Origin: Niveispirillum sp.
Lineage (GTDB): Bacteria > Pseudomonadota > Alphaproteobacteria > Azospirillales > Azospirillaceae
Assembly (NCBI RefSeq): GCF_017996735.1
Contig: NZ_JAGOGJ010000001.1
Coordinates: 170,181 to 234,180, forward strand
Direction: 5' to 3'
DNA length: 64,000 nt
Shown here: in pieces, positions 1 through 7,900 of the stretch
How positions within the stretch are numbered: the stretch's first letter is position 1
Layout of the letters: the number at the start of each line of letters is the position of its first letter
The notes under the pieces: generated by a model
Database searches by the model: none
The model's input: only the letters and a program-made list of their open reading frames with translations
Told to the model about the DNA's origin: nothing
Made by a program: the position numbers and the translations under genes

Positions 1-1
1 G

Positions 2-61
2 CGTGGCGGCACGATTGAGCGGGCGCGCGTCAAGGCACAAGCTGCGGGTGCGAAGTTCTGA
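2..61 (+). CDS. C-terminal tail of a gene entering from the left edge
   Basis: An open frame runs from base 2 to a TGA at 59-61 and encodes about 19 residues ending in KAQAAGAKF. A strong plus-strand intrinsic terminator follows 22 nt later, which supports a real gene ending here. The fragment is too short to assign a family. Confidence 0.35.
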   Translation, partial: RGGTIERARVKAQAAGAKF

Positions 62-83
62 CCGCCCCGGCGGACAAGGAAAG

Positions 84-115
84 GCCCCGGACGGTGCGGC
101 CGTCCGGGGCTTTTT
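84..115 (+). terminator. Rho-independent terminator of the left-edge gene
   Basis: An 11-bp perfect GC-rich stem (84-94 with 100-110) and a 5-nt loop are followed at once by TTTTT (111-115). The U-tract is on the plus strand, so it ends the gene entering from the left. The deacylase on the other strand stops at 133. Confidence 0.9.
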
Positions 116-132
116 CTGTTTGCTGCGATCGT

Positions 133-1320
133 TCAAACTGCCGCCAGTGCCGTCACCGCCAGCCGGTCCAGGAAATCCTCGCACAGGGCCAATTGTTCCA
201 GCGCCACATATTCATCGGGCTTGTGCGCCTGGCTGATGGAGCCGGGGCCGCAGATGACGGCGGGAATGCCCGCCTGCTGGAACAGCCCCGCCTCCGACCC
301 GAAGGTGACATAGGCGGGGGCGGCGTTGGACCGTGCCAGACGCTGCACATGCCGGGTCAGCGGGGCGTCCACGTCCAGCGCGAAGCCCGGCACGCGGCCC
401 TTGCGTGTCATGCGGATGCCGGCGCCCGGATGCACCAGTCGCATTTCCGGCACCAGCACATTGTCGATATAGGCCTGGATCTCCGCGACCAGCTCATTGC
501 TGTCGGTCCAGGGCAGGGCCCGGATATCGAAGCGCAGGGTGCAGGACCGGGGCACGATATTGGCCGCGTGTCCGCCCTGGATCACCCCGGTCTGAAGCGT
601 GGTGTAGGGTACCTCGTACCCTTCGTGCCAACGCTCCGTCTGCTTCAGACGCTGCCCCATCTCCCAGACCTTCATGACGATGCGGGCGGCATATTCGATG
701 GCATTCACGCCCTGTGGGGCCAGGGAGGAATGCACCTCCAGCCCTTCCACCTCGACATTGTAGACCGATCCCTCCTTGTGCCCGACCACGGCGCGCATGC
801 TGGTGGGTTCGCCTACGATGCAGGCGGCGGGGCGGATGCCGGCCTGCTGCAGATCGGCCAGAAGATGGGGGATGCCAAGGCATCCCACCTCCTCGTCGAA
901 GGACAGCGCCAGGTGAAGGGGCTGGGCACGTGGGGCCTGGATGAAGGACGGGACCCTGGCCAGCGCTGCGGCCAGGAAACCCTTCATGTCGCAGGTGCCG
1001 CGCCCGTACAGCAACCCGTCACGCTCGCTCAGGGTGAAGGGATCGCTGGTCCAGTTCTGTCCATCCACGGGCACAACGTCGGTATGGCCGGACAGGACGA
1101 TGCCGCCATCGCCGGCACCGATGCTGGCGAACAGGTTGGCCTTGCGCCGGTCGGCGCTGTAGGTCAGGCGGCTTTCGATCCCGAAGCCGGCCAGATAATC
1201 ATAGACCCATCCGATCAGGTCCAGATTGCTGTCGCGGCTGACGGTGGGGAAGCCCACCAGGGTGCGCAGGATGTCGATGGTGGCGGCATCGGGCCGGCGT
1301 GTCATTTCGGCAGGCATCAT
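133..1320 (-). CDS. M20 family deacylase (acetylornithine deacetylase-like)
   Basis: A 395-residue cytoplasmic metallo-hydrolase of the ArgE/DapE/M20 type, expected to cleave an N-acyl group from an amino acid with a two-metal centre. Visible metal and catalytic motifs are SGHTDVVP (H79, D81), GRGTCDMKG (D111) and DEEVGC (E143/E144), with a late HKPDE histidine. The start at 1320 is chosen because GAGG lies just upstream and the preceding gene's TGA is at 1325-1327; longer starts would overlap that gene. It is the last gene of a minus-strand run with the TPP enzyme, RidA and an MFS carrier. The substrate is unknown; a role in arginine synthesis is not supported by the neighbours. Confidence 0.85.
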   Translation of the reverse strand: MMPAEMTRRPDAATIDILRTLVGFPTVSRDSNLDLIGWVYDYLAGFGIESRLTYSADRRKANLFASIGAGDGGIVLSGHTDVVPVDGQNWTSDPFTLSERDGLLYGRGTCDMKGFLAAALARVPSFIQAPRAQPLHLALSFDEEVGCLGIPHLLADLQQAGIRPAACIVGEPTSMRAVVGHKEGSVYNVEVEGLEVHSSLAPQGVNAIEYAARIVMKVWEMGQRLKQTERWHEGYEVPYTTLQTGVIQGGHAANIVPRSCTLRFDIRALPWTDSNELVAEIQAYIDNVLVPEMRLVHPGAGIRMTRKGRVPGFALDVDAPLTRHVQRLARSNAAPAYVTFGSEAGLFQQAGIPAVICGPGSISQAHKPDEYVALEQLALCEDFLDRLAVTALAAV

Positions 1321-1324
1321 ATCC

Positions 1325-2998
1325 TCAACGCACCTTGCGCCCATGCACATGCTTCCACGGCGAGGCCGTCTTATCCAGTTCGAACGGCACTGCGATCAGT
1401 ACGGGACCGTCATGGCCCTTGGTATCGGCCAGCGCCTGTGCCAGCGCCGCCGGTCCGTCGGCCAGGATACCCTTCATGCCGAAGCTTTCCGCCAGCTTCA
1501 CAAAATCCGGGTTGTGCAGTTCCGACGCGATCAGGCGACCCTGGTACTTGTTCTGCTGGATGCGCCGCACATTGCCGAAATTACCGTCGAAGAAGACGAT
1601 GGCCGTCAGCGGGATGTTGTGCAGCATGGCCGTGGCCAGTTCCGGCATCGTGTAGAGGAAGCCGCCATCGCCATTGACGGAGATGGTGCGCCGCCGGCCC
1701 GCCCCCACCTGCGCCCCCAGCGCCGTGGCAAAGCCATAGCCCAACGTGCCCTGGTAGCTGGAATTGACATAGGTGCGCGGCGTGTGGATAGGCAGGCCGT
1801 AGCGGCTGGCATAGCCGACCTGGGTCATCTCATCCACGAACACGTCATCATCCGCCATCGCGGCGCGGATGACGTCGAGATAGGACATCTGGGGCTGGAT
1901 ATCGCGGCTGATCTCTTCCCGGAAGGCCTGTTTGATGGCGTGGAATTCCGCGCGCCGGTCGGGGCGGGAGACACCGACGGCATCCAGGGCCGCGACCAGG
2001 GCCGCCGTGCCATCGGCGGCATCGCCGAAGAGGGCGACGGTGGGCGGCACAACCCGCTGCATCTCCGCCTGATCCAGATCGATGCGGATGATCTTCAGCC
2101 GGTCATCATGGCCCCATTCGCGCAGTTGCTGCAGACGCGTGCCGATGCCGATCACCAGATCGATATCGGCCCAGTGGGGCAGGGCGGCGGCGGCGGGTAG
2201 GGCGTAATCATCATCGTCGCGCAAGGTGCCCCGTCCCATATGGCGGCTGACCACGGGGGCCTGCAGCCGTTCGGCCAGGGCGCGGATTTCGTCGCGAGCC
2301 CCCAGGGCGCCGCCGCCGACCACGATCATGGGATTGCGGGCCGTCGTGGCCAGCCGTGCCGCCTGTTCCACGGCGACGGGGTCGATCACGGGCTTTTCCA
2401 GCGACGGCATGGCCGCGTCAAAACGGATCATCGCCACCTGGGCCAGGATGTCGGGCGGTATTTCCAGCGCCACGGGCTGCGGCCGGCCAGTCAGCAACTG
2501 GCGGAAGGCTTCATCCACCAGACGCGGGATGTCGCTGGCATGGCTGGCCCGGCCGCTCCACTTCGTCAGATTGCGCAGCAGGCCCGTCTGGTCATTGATC
2601 TCGTGCAGGGCGCCGTGGCGGCGGTCCAGCAACGCGCTGTTCACCGTGCTGGTCAGGCACAGGACGCGGGCATTGCAGGCATAGGCGGTCGACAGGGCCG
2701 CCCCGGCATTCAGCACGCCCGGCCCCGGCACGACGGCACAGACACCCGGCCGGCCCGTCACCATGGCATAGCCCAGTGCCATGTACGCGGCCCCCTGTTC
2801 ATGACGCGTATGGATCAGCCTGATGCCGTCATGGTTGCGGTACAACCCGTCGAAGAATTCATCCAACTGCACCCCCGGCACGCCGAAGACCGTGTCCACG
2901 CCCCAGCGGTGCAGCCCGGCCACCAGCGCGTCGCCCCCCGTCATGCGCGTGGCGGTGCCTGCTTCCATGCCCCGGCTTTCCGTCATGCTGCCCATCAT
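1325..2998 (-). CDS. Thiamine-diphosphate enzyme of the acetolactate-synthase/decarboxylase superfamily
   Basis: A 557-residue three-domain ThDP enzyme. The N-terminal PYR domain carries the cofactor-activating glutamate in RHEQGAAY (E67). The C-terminal PP domain has the Mg-diphosphate motif GDGGF followed by FFDGNFGN. It could be a 2-oxo-acid decarboxylase (AruI-like) or an acetolactate-synthase-like enzyme; sequence reading cannot separate these. No small regulatory (ACT) subunit is adjacent, which argues against a true IlvB. An AAGGA box precedes ATG 2998. It lies 4 nt ahead of the M20 deacylase, so the two are probably co-transcribed. A divergent aminotransferase nearby could supply 2-oxo acids. 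Confidence 0.85.
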   Translation of the reverse strand: MMGSMTESRGMEAGTATRMTGGDALVAGLHRWGVDTVFGVPGVQLDEFFDGLYRNHDGIRLIHTRHEQGAAYMALGYAMVTGRPGVCAVVPGPGVLNAGAALSTAYACNARVLCLTSTVNSALLDRRHGALHEINDQTGLLRNLTKWSGRASHASDIPRLVDEAFRQLLTGRPQPVALEIPPDILAQVAMIRFDAAMPSLEKPVIDPVAVEQAARLATTARNPMIVVGGGALGARDEIRALAERLQAPVVSRHMGRGTLRDDDDYALPAAAALPHWADIDLVIGIGTRLQQLREWGHDDRLKIIRIDLDQAEMQRVVPPTVALFGDAADGTAALVAALDAVGVSRPDRRAEFHAIKQAFREEISRDIQPQMSYLDVIRAAMADDDVFVDEMTQVGYASRYGLPIHTPRTYVNSSYQGTLGYGFATALGAQVGAGRRRTISVNGDGGFLYTMPELATAMLHNIPLTAIVFFDGNFGNVRRIQQNKYQGRLIASELHNPDFVKLAESFGMKGILADGPAALAQALADTKGHDGPVLIAVPFELDKTASPWKHVHGRKVR

Positions 2999-3097
2999 CC
3001 TGTTCCTTCATTGAAGTTCATGTCGTGAACGGGGGATACCCGCCTGCGCCATGCTGCCATCCGGGGATGGATATGTAACGTATTGCAAGACAATGTT

Positions 3098-3111
3098 TCG
3101 TGTAGCGATAC
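3098..3111 (+). promoter_or_regulatory. TCGT-N3-GCGATAC box in front of the TPP-enzyme operon
   Basis: The string TCGT-GTA-GCGATAC lies in the 126-bp gap upstream of the TPP enzyme. The same TCGT-N3-GCGATAC layout recurs at 5003-5016 in front of the aminotransferase. A shared regulator is inferred only from this repetition. Confidence 0.3.
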
Positions 3112-3124
3112 TTTTGGGCCCCGA

Positions 3125-3631
3125 TCAACCGGGCGGCGGGGCACCACGGCCATCGCCATCAGGCGTCACTTCAAAGGTCGCCTCCACCATGGTGGCGAAG
3201 TTGAAGGGCAGCATGGAGACGCCGACGGAACTGCGTGTGTGCCGGCCCCGGTCGCCGAACAGCCGGACCATCAGCGCCGAGGCCCCGCCCATCACCCGTG
3301 CCTGCCCGTCGAACGGTTCCATGGAATTGACGAAGCCGCCCATCCGCTGACAACGGATCACGCGGTCGGCATCGTCGTCTACGGCCTGGGCCAGCCACAT
3401 CAGGATGTTCAGGGCCGACAGTTCCGCCGCCTTGATCCCATCCTCCAGCGACAGGTCGCGCCCGACCTTGCCGACATAGCGCCGCTCCCCCTGCCATTGG
3501 CAGACCTGACCGGAAATATGCAGCAGGCGGCCGCATTGCTGCCAGGGCATGAAATCGGCCTGGGGGATGCGGGGGCTGGGCAGTTCCAATCCCTGTTCGC
3601 GCACCAGCGCCGTGATGCTGTTGACCGCCAC
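3125..3631 (-). CDS. RidA/YjgF-family enamine/imine deaminase
   Basis: A 168-residue protein of the RidA (endoribonuclease L-PSP) fold. The N-terminal part (HISGQVCQW) and the C-terminal part (SVGVSMLPFNFATMVEATFEV) match the usual beta-strands lining the trimer cleft. It is longer than the common 130-residue RidA and belongs to the larger cd02199-like subgroup. RidA proteins hydrolyse reactive 2-aminoacrylate-type intermediates made by PLP enzymes, which fits the aminotransferase on the opposite strand. The start is GTG at 3631, 8 nt after the MFS stop. Confidence 0.8.
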   Translation of the reverse strand: MAVNSITALVREQGLELPSPRIPQADFMPWQQCGRLLHISGQVCQWQGERRYVGKVGRDLSLEDGIKAAELSALNILMWLAQAVDDDADRVIRCQRMGGFVNSMEPFDGQARVMGGASALMVRLFGDRGRHTRSSVGVSMLPFNFATMVEATFEVTPDGDGRGAPPPG

Positions 3632-3638
3632 GATCGAC

Positions 3639-4883
3639 TTATCCCTTTGTCTTGAAGGCTGAATGATAGCGCGGGTCCAGCGTCAGGGTCAGAATGCCCG
3701 ACACCAGGGCCGCCAGGGTGAACAGCAGGAAGGCCACCGTGTAGTTGCCCAGCAGGTCGTGCAGATACCCGGCCATGGCGGGTCCGGCCGAACTGCCGGC
3801 CATGAAGACGGTGGTCAGCACCGCGATGGCGCGGGCCATGGCGCGGGGGCCAAACACATGCTTGGCCAGCACCGGCACGCTGATCAGCATGCCGCCCTGT
3901 GTCGGACCATAGACCAGGGCGAAGGCGACCAGGGTCACCACCCCTTCGATGGGCAGTGTCATCAACACGCCGATGGTGACCAGAAACCAGCAGGCCGCCA
4001 CCCCCTTCAGGGAGAAACGGTCAAACACCCAGCCATAGGCCAGCTTGCCGATATTGCTCATCACCATGACGACCGAGAAGCCGATGGCGGCCACGCTGGC
4101 GCCCAGATGCAGGTCGCGGTCGAAATAGATGACCAGATGCGCCGCCAGACCATGATCCACCGCACCGACCAGGAAGCAGATAAGCGCCGTCACGATGAAG
4201 GCACGGGTGAAGCGCACCTCCTGAAAGCTGGGCGCGGCGCCGTGGGTGGCGGCGTCATGCCGGGCAGTGGCGGCCACCTGATCGCTGCTGCGTTCACGCG
4301 CGCGCCAGATGAAGAAGGGCAGGGCCACCAGCCAGATCACCAGGCTCATCAACGCGCAGGTCATGCGCCAGCCCACGGCCTGCGCCAGGATCGTCGTCGT
4401 ATAGGGCACGATGACGCCGGCACAACTGGTGCCCATCAGCGAGACGCCGATGGCCAGCCCCTGGCGCCGCGAAAACCATTGCGAGACGAATATCTTCATG
4501 GCCGTGGTCACGCCCAGCGCACTGATGCCCAGCAGGGCGCCGACGACATAGAGCGTCCACAGACTGTGAACCAACGGCATCAGCAGCAGCGCACAGCCGG
4601 AAATGACGGCACAGGAGATGGTGACGGGACGCACCCCGAACCGTTCGACCAGATGCCCGGTCAGATAGGCGGCGACGGCCCCCACCCCGAACTTGACCGA
4701 GGTCAGCAGCGCCACATCGCCGCGCGACCAACCGGTTTCATCAATGATCGGCGCGTACAGCACCGGGATCATGATGGCGGGAATACCCAATGTTGCAAAG
4801 AAGATCAGGAAGGCGCAGGCCACATTCCAGCGCGCATCCAGCAATTCCCGCCGATCCTCCGGCGGATGCCCAGCCTCAGACAT
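3639..4883 (-). CDS. MFS transporter (monocarboxylate/OFA-like)
   Basis: A 414-residue inner-membrane protein with about 12 hydrophobic segments and a central charged loop (RARERSSDQVAATARHD). The pattern resembles the oxalate/formate/monocarboxylate antiporter-like branch of the major facilitator superfamily. The start at 4883 (MSEAGHPPEDR) is preferred over ATG 4970 because the 29 extra residues look non-transmembrane and random, and a GGAG lies upstream of 4883. It is the first gene of the MFS-RidA-TPP-deacylase run, so it probably imports their substrate. Confidence 0.85.
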   Translation of the reverse strand: MSEAGHPPEDRRELLDARWNVACAFLIFFATLGIPAIMIPVLYAPIIDETGWSRGDVALLTSVKFGVGAVAAYLTGHLVERFGVRPVTISCAVISGCALLLMPLVHSLWTLYVVGALLGISALGVTTAMKIFVSQWFSRRQGLAIGVSLMGTSCAGVIVPYTTTILAQAVGWRMTCALMSLVIWLVALPFFIWRARERSSDQVAATARHDAATHGAAPSFQEVRFTRAFIVTALICFLVGAVDHGLAAHLVIYFDRDLHLGASVAAIGFSVVMVMSNIGKLAYGWVFDRFSLKGVAACWFLVTIGVLMTLPIEGVVTLVAFALVYGPTQGGMLISVPVLAKHVFGPRAMARAIAVLTTVFMAGSSAGPAMAGYLHDLLGNYTVAFLLFTLAALVSGILTLTLDPRYHSAFKTKG

Positions 4884-5002
4884 ACCCAGCCATCTCCATG
4901 CCACGGCACCGGTGCCCCCTTGGGTCGGCACCTTTATTGTTGTTGCCGATTGGTTTTTGCACTGAAACACGTTAGCTTTGTCACGTCAATCAAGATAACG
5001 TC

Positions 5003-5016
5003 TCGTAATGCGATAC
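5003..5016 (+). promoter_or_regulatory. TCGT-N3-GCGATAC box in front of the aminotransferase
   Basis: TCGT-AAT-GCGATAC sits 18 nt before the aminotransferase start, in the divergent region shared with the MFS gene. It copies the box at 3098-3111. Confidence 0.3.
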
Positions 5017-5034
5017 AAAATGGAGGTTTTAGAT

Positions 5035-6222
5035 ATGTTCACCCATCTGGCTGAACCGCCCCAGGACCCGATCCTGGGCCTGTCGCGGCTGTTCGCGGCC
5101 GACCCCAGCCCGCATAAGGTCGATCTTGGCATCGGTGTCTATAAGGACGGGCAGGGGGAAGTGGCGATCCTGCCCAGCGTCAAGGTGGCAGAGGCCTGGC
5201 TGCTGGCCAATCAGCATAGCAAGCGCTACCTCTCTTCGGCCGGCAATGCCGATTATAACCGCCTGATGCGCGATCTGCTGTTTGGCGAAGGGACCGATCT
5301 GGCCGGTCGGGCGCGGACGGTGCAGGCGCCGGGCGGAACCGGCGCGCTGCGTCTGGCGGCGGAATTTCTGCACCGGCTGCGGCCGGGTGGGCGGGTTTTC
5401 ATCCCCGACCCGACCTGGGCCAATCATCGCGCCATCTTCGCGGCCGCCGGGCACACGGTGGTGACATATCCCTATTACGACGTGGCGCGGGGCACGCTGC
5501 GCTTCGATGCCATGATGGAGGCGCTGGGCGGTATGGAATCAGCCGACGTGCTGTTGCTGCACGGATGCTGCCACAACCCGTCGGGCGCCGACCCGGACGC
5601 GGGGCAATGGGCACAGATCGCCGACCTGCTGGCCCGTACCGGGGCCTTTCCGCTGGTCGATCTCGCCTATCTGGGATTTGCCGATGGTCTGGATGCCGAC
5701 GCGGTGGGTACGCGCCTGCTGGCGGCCCGGCTGCCGGAGATGCTGGTTGCCAGTTCCTGTTCGAAGAATTTCGCGCTGTACCGGGAACGGGTGGGGGCCC
5801 TGACGCTGGTGGGGGAAACTGCGGCGGCGGCCGAACTGGCGCAGGCGCATCTGATGCCGATCATCCGCACCAACTATTCCATGCCGCCTGACCATGGGGC
5901 CGCCATCGTGGCCCATATCCTGGGCGACGCCGCGCTGAAGGCCCAATGGCGGGAGGAGTTGCGCCAGATGCGCAATCGTATCAACGCCATGCGGAGCCAA
6001 TTGGTCGGTCTGCTGGCGGACCGGTGCGAGCGGGACTTTGGCTTCCTGGGCCGTCAGCGCGGCATGTTCGCCCTGCTGGGTATCGGGCCGGACGCGGTGG
6101 CGCGGCTGCGGTCGGATCACCATGTGCATATCACCGGCACGGGCCGCGCCAATGTTGCCGGTCTGACGGAGGACAATGTCGAGCGGGTGGCGGATGGTAT
6201 CGCCGCCGTGTGCCGCCTCTGA
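5035..6222 (+). CDS. Aromatic/aspartate-type aminotransferase (class I, PLP)
   Basis: A 395-residue fold-type I aminotransferase close to TyrB/AspC. The N-terminus has the family signature (DPILGLSRLFAADP, LGIGVYKDG), NPSG sits at 181-184, and D209 and the Schiff-base lysine K244 (SSCSKNF) are present. It should transfer the amino group of an aromatic or acidic amino acid to 2-oxoglutarate. The start at 5035 is chosen because GGAGG lies 9 nt upstream; ATG 5008 would precede that site. It is divergent from the MFS-RidA-TPP-deacylase operon, suggesting a joint pathway from an amino acid through a 2-oxo acid. Confidence 0.88.
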   Translation: MFTHLAEPPQDPILGLSRLFAADPSPHKVDLGIGVYKDGQGEVAILPSVKVAEAWLLANQHSKRYLSSAGNADYNRLMRDLLFGEGTDLAGRARTVQAPGGTGALRLAAEFLHRLRPGGRVFIPDPTWANHRAIFAAAGHTVVTYPYYDVARGTLRFDAMMEALGGMESADVLLLHGCCHNPSGADPDAGQWAQIADLLARTGAFPLVDLAYLGFADGLDADAVGTRLLAARLPEMLVASSCSKNFALYRERVGALTLVGETAAAAELAQAHLMPIIRTNYSMPPDHGAAIVAHILGDAALKAQWREELRQMRNRINAMRSQLVGLLADRCERDFGFLGRQRGMFALLGIGPDAVARLRSDHHVHITGTGRANVAGLTEDNVERVADGIAAVCRL

Positions 6223-6232
6223 CAGAACAGTT

Positions 6233-6252
6233 GCGGCTGTCGCGACAGGCCG
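6233..6252 (+). terminator. Hairpin after the aminotransferase
   Basis: The segment holds the perfect palindrome CTGTCGCGACAG flanked by GCGG and GCCGC, 10 nt after the stop codon. There is no U-tract, so it may act as a weak terminator or only as an mRNA 3' stabiliser. Confidence 0.35.
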
Positions 6253-6358
6253 CCTTACGGGTTGCGCCCTCTGATCCATCTGGGTCAGGTTCTCTGTCTG
6301 CAAGGCGGTCTGCGCCCATATCGTTGACTAGTCATCCATCAAACCGGAGGGCCAAGGC

Positions 6359-6493
6359 ATGGCCAAGGCATTCGCATCGTTCACCGATCTCGCGGAGAAG
6401 CGGGAAACGTTGGAGATCGTATCGGACGGGTTCTATGCCGAACTGCTGCGGCAGGCGCTGGGCATGACGGCCCGCAGTGGTGAGGCGCCATGA
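6359..6493 (+). CDS. 44-residue ORF coupled to ferredoxin; possible remnant of an MBL-fold hydrolase
   Basis: A 44-codon frame (MAKAFASFTDLAEK...ARSGEAP) starts after CCGGAGGG. Its TGA overlaps the ferredoxin ATG as ATGA (6490-6493), so it is very likely translated. The first 27 or so residues read like the N-terminus of metallo-beta-lactamase-fold hydrolases common in sphingomonads; the last 17 do not continue that family. One explanation is a deletion that fused the N-terminus to another gene's end and left a coupling leader. This recognition is from memory and needs a search. It may alternatively be a genuine small protein. Confidence 0.5.
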   Translation: MAKAFASFTDLAEKRETLEIVSDGFYAELLRQALGMTARSGEAP

Positions 6494-6810
6494 GCATCCG
6501 GCTGACCGTTCAGGATTCCGACGGTACCATCCTGTCGCTGGAAGGGACGGAGGGCGAAAGCCTGATGTCCGTCATCCGCGATGCCGGGGCAGAGGGGCTG
6601 CTGGCCATGTGCGGCGGTTGCTGTTCCTGCGCCACCTGCCATGTGGTGGTGACCGGCGGTCCCGTCGATGCACTGGCGCCGCCTTCGGTGGATGAACAGG
6701 ACCTGTTGGCCGGCCTGTCCAATGCCACACCGGCGTCGCGCCTGTCCTGCCAGGTGCCCCTGTCCCCGTCCCTGGACGGGCTGTGTGTCACGGTGATGGC
6801 GGAGGAATGA
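6490..6810 (+). CDS. [2Fe-2S] ferredoxin, adrenodoxin/putidaredoxin type
   Basis: A 106-residue soluble electron carrier. The four cluster ligands follow the Cx5Cx2C...C pattern: C41, C47, C50 and C87 (RLSCQ). Two extra cysteines (C44, C45) lie inside the ligand loop, where many homologues have Gly-Ser. This ferredoxin class passes electrons from an NAD(P)H-dependent reductase to class I bacterial P450s or Rieske oxygenases. The only P450 in the window is at 24.1-25.4 kb and is a plausible partner. No ferredoxin reductase is visible here. It overlaps the upstream small ORF by 4 nt. Confidence 0.9.
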   Translation: MSIRLTVQDSDGTILSLEGTEGESLMSVIRDAGAEGLLAMCGGCCSCATCHVVVTGGPVDALAPPSVDEQDLLAGLSNATPASRLSCQVPLSPSLDGLCVTVMAEE

Positions 6811-6903
6811 TCCGATGGCGGTGCGCCGCAGGATTCCTTGGGCCTGAAATCGGCCATTGCCGGCTGAGTTGCATGCCGGATGGTCCACTGGTAACGTCCG
6901 ATC

Positions 6904-7842
6904 ATGGCACAGACCAAGCCGCTGCATATCGCGTTCGCGATGTATGAGGACGTCAACTTCCTGGATGTTGGCGGCCCGCTGGAAGCCTTCTGGCTGGCCA
7001 CCAATGACAGTGGGGAGGAGAACGACCCCCGCTACCGCCTGACCATCGTGTCGCTGAAGGGCGGGCAGGTCCGCACCTCCAGCGGCATGCTGATCGAAAC
7101 CGTGCCCTGCAGCGCCTTAGGCCCGGTTGATACAATTATCATCCCCGGTGGCGGCAGCCCGCAATCGCCCAAGGTGCCCGACGACATGGTGCGCTGGATC
7201 GCCCAGATTGCGCCTGATGTCCGCCGCCTGTGTTCGGTCTGCACGGGCGCCTTCCTGCTGGCCGCATCCGGGCAGTTGGACGGGCGCAAGGCCACCACCC
7301 ACTGGGCCGCGGCCCGCCTGCTGCGCAAGCGGGCGCCGACCACGCAGGTGGAGGATGACCGCATCTATCTGCGCGACGGCAATGTCTGGACCTGCGCCGG
7401 CGTCACCGCCGGCATCGATCTGGCTCTGGCATTGATCGAGGATGATTATGGGTTCGAGGCGGCGATGGATGTGGCCCGATATCTGGTCGTCTATCTGCGG
7501 CGTCCGGGGTCGCAGTCGCAATTCAGCAAGCCGCTGTCCCTGCAGGTGGCCGATGACAGCTTCGCCGCCCTGCACGCCTGGATCCGCGAGAATCTGGCCC
7601 AGCCGCTGACCGTGGAACGGATGGCGGAGGTGGCGGGGATGAGCGTGCGCACCTTCTCCCGCCGCTATCGCGACCAGACCGGACGCACGCCGGCCCGCGC
7701 CATTGCCGCCCTGCGGCTGGAAGCAGCACAGAGCGCCATTGAACGCGGCACCTCCACCCTGAAACGTATCGCCCGCGACTATGGCTACGGGGACGAGCGC
7801 AACCTGCGACGGGCGCTGCAACGCGGGCCCGACGATGAATGA
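6904..7842 (+). CDS. GlxA-family regulator (DJ-1/PfpI domain plus AraC HTH)
   Basis: A 312-residue transcription factor. Residues about 8-180 form a DJ-1/PfpI-like domain with the nucleophile-elbow cysteine C113 (CSVCTGAFLL). Residues about 210-310 form an AraC-type double helix-turn-helix (LTVERMAEVAGMSVRTFSRRYRDQTG). Members of this family sense small metabolites through the DJ-1-like domain and usually activate nearby catabolic genes. It converges on TonB receptor 1 and precedes the 10-17 kb block, so it is a candidate controller of the TGGCCGAA sites there (inference). Confidence 0.9.
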   Translation: MAQTKPLHIAFAMYEDVNFLDVGGPLEAFWLATNDSGEENDPRYRLTIVSLKGGQVRTSSGMLIETVPCSALGPVDTIIIPGGGSPQSPKVPDDMVRWIAQIAPDVRRLCSVCTGAFLLAASGQLDGRKATTHWAAARLLRKRAPTTQVEDDRIYLRDGNVWTCAGVTAGIDLALALIEDDYGFEAAMDVARYLVVYLRRPGSQSQFSKPLSLQVADDSFAALHAWIRENLAQPLTVERMAEVAGMSVRTFSRRYRDQTGRTPARAIAALRLEAAQSAIERGTSTLKRIARDYGYGDERNLRRALQRGPDDE

Positions 7843-7868
7843 AAAACCCCGCTTCCGAAGGAGCGGGG
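7842..7868 (-). terminator. Intrinsic terminator of TonB receptor 1
   Basis: Read on the minus strand, a CCCCGCT/AGCGGGG stem (7847-7853 with 7862-7868) is followed by TTTTT (7846-7842). The U-tract overlaps the last base of the convergent regulator's stop codon. Confidence 0.8.
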
Positions 7869-7900
7869 CTAGTCATGCCCATCTCAGGACAGCAGTGACG

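Noticed and set aside
133..2998. Arginine or branched-chain amino-acid synthesis genes (argE, ilvB)
   Set aside because: No other arg or ilv genes, no ACT-domain subunit, and the neighbours are a carrier and RidA; family names fit but the biosynthetic role is not supported.
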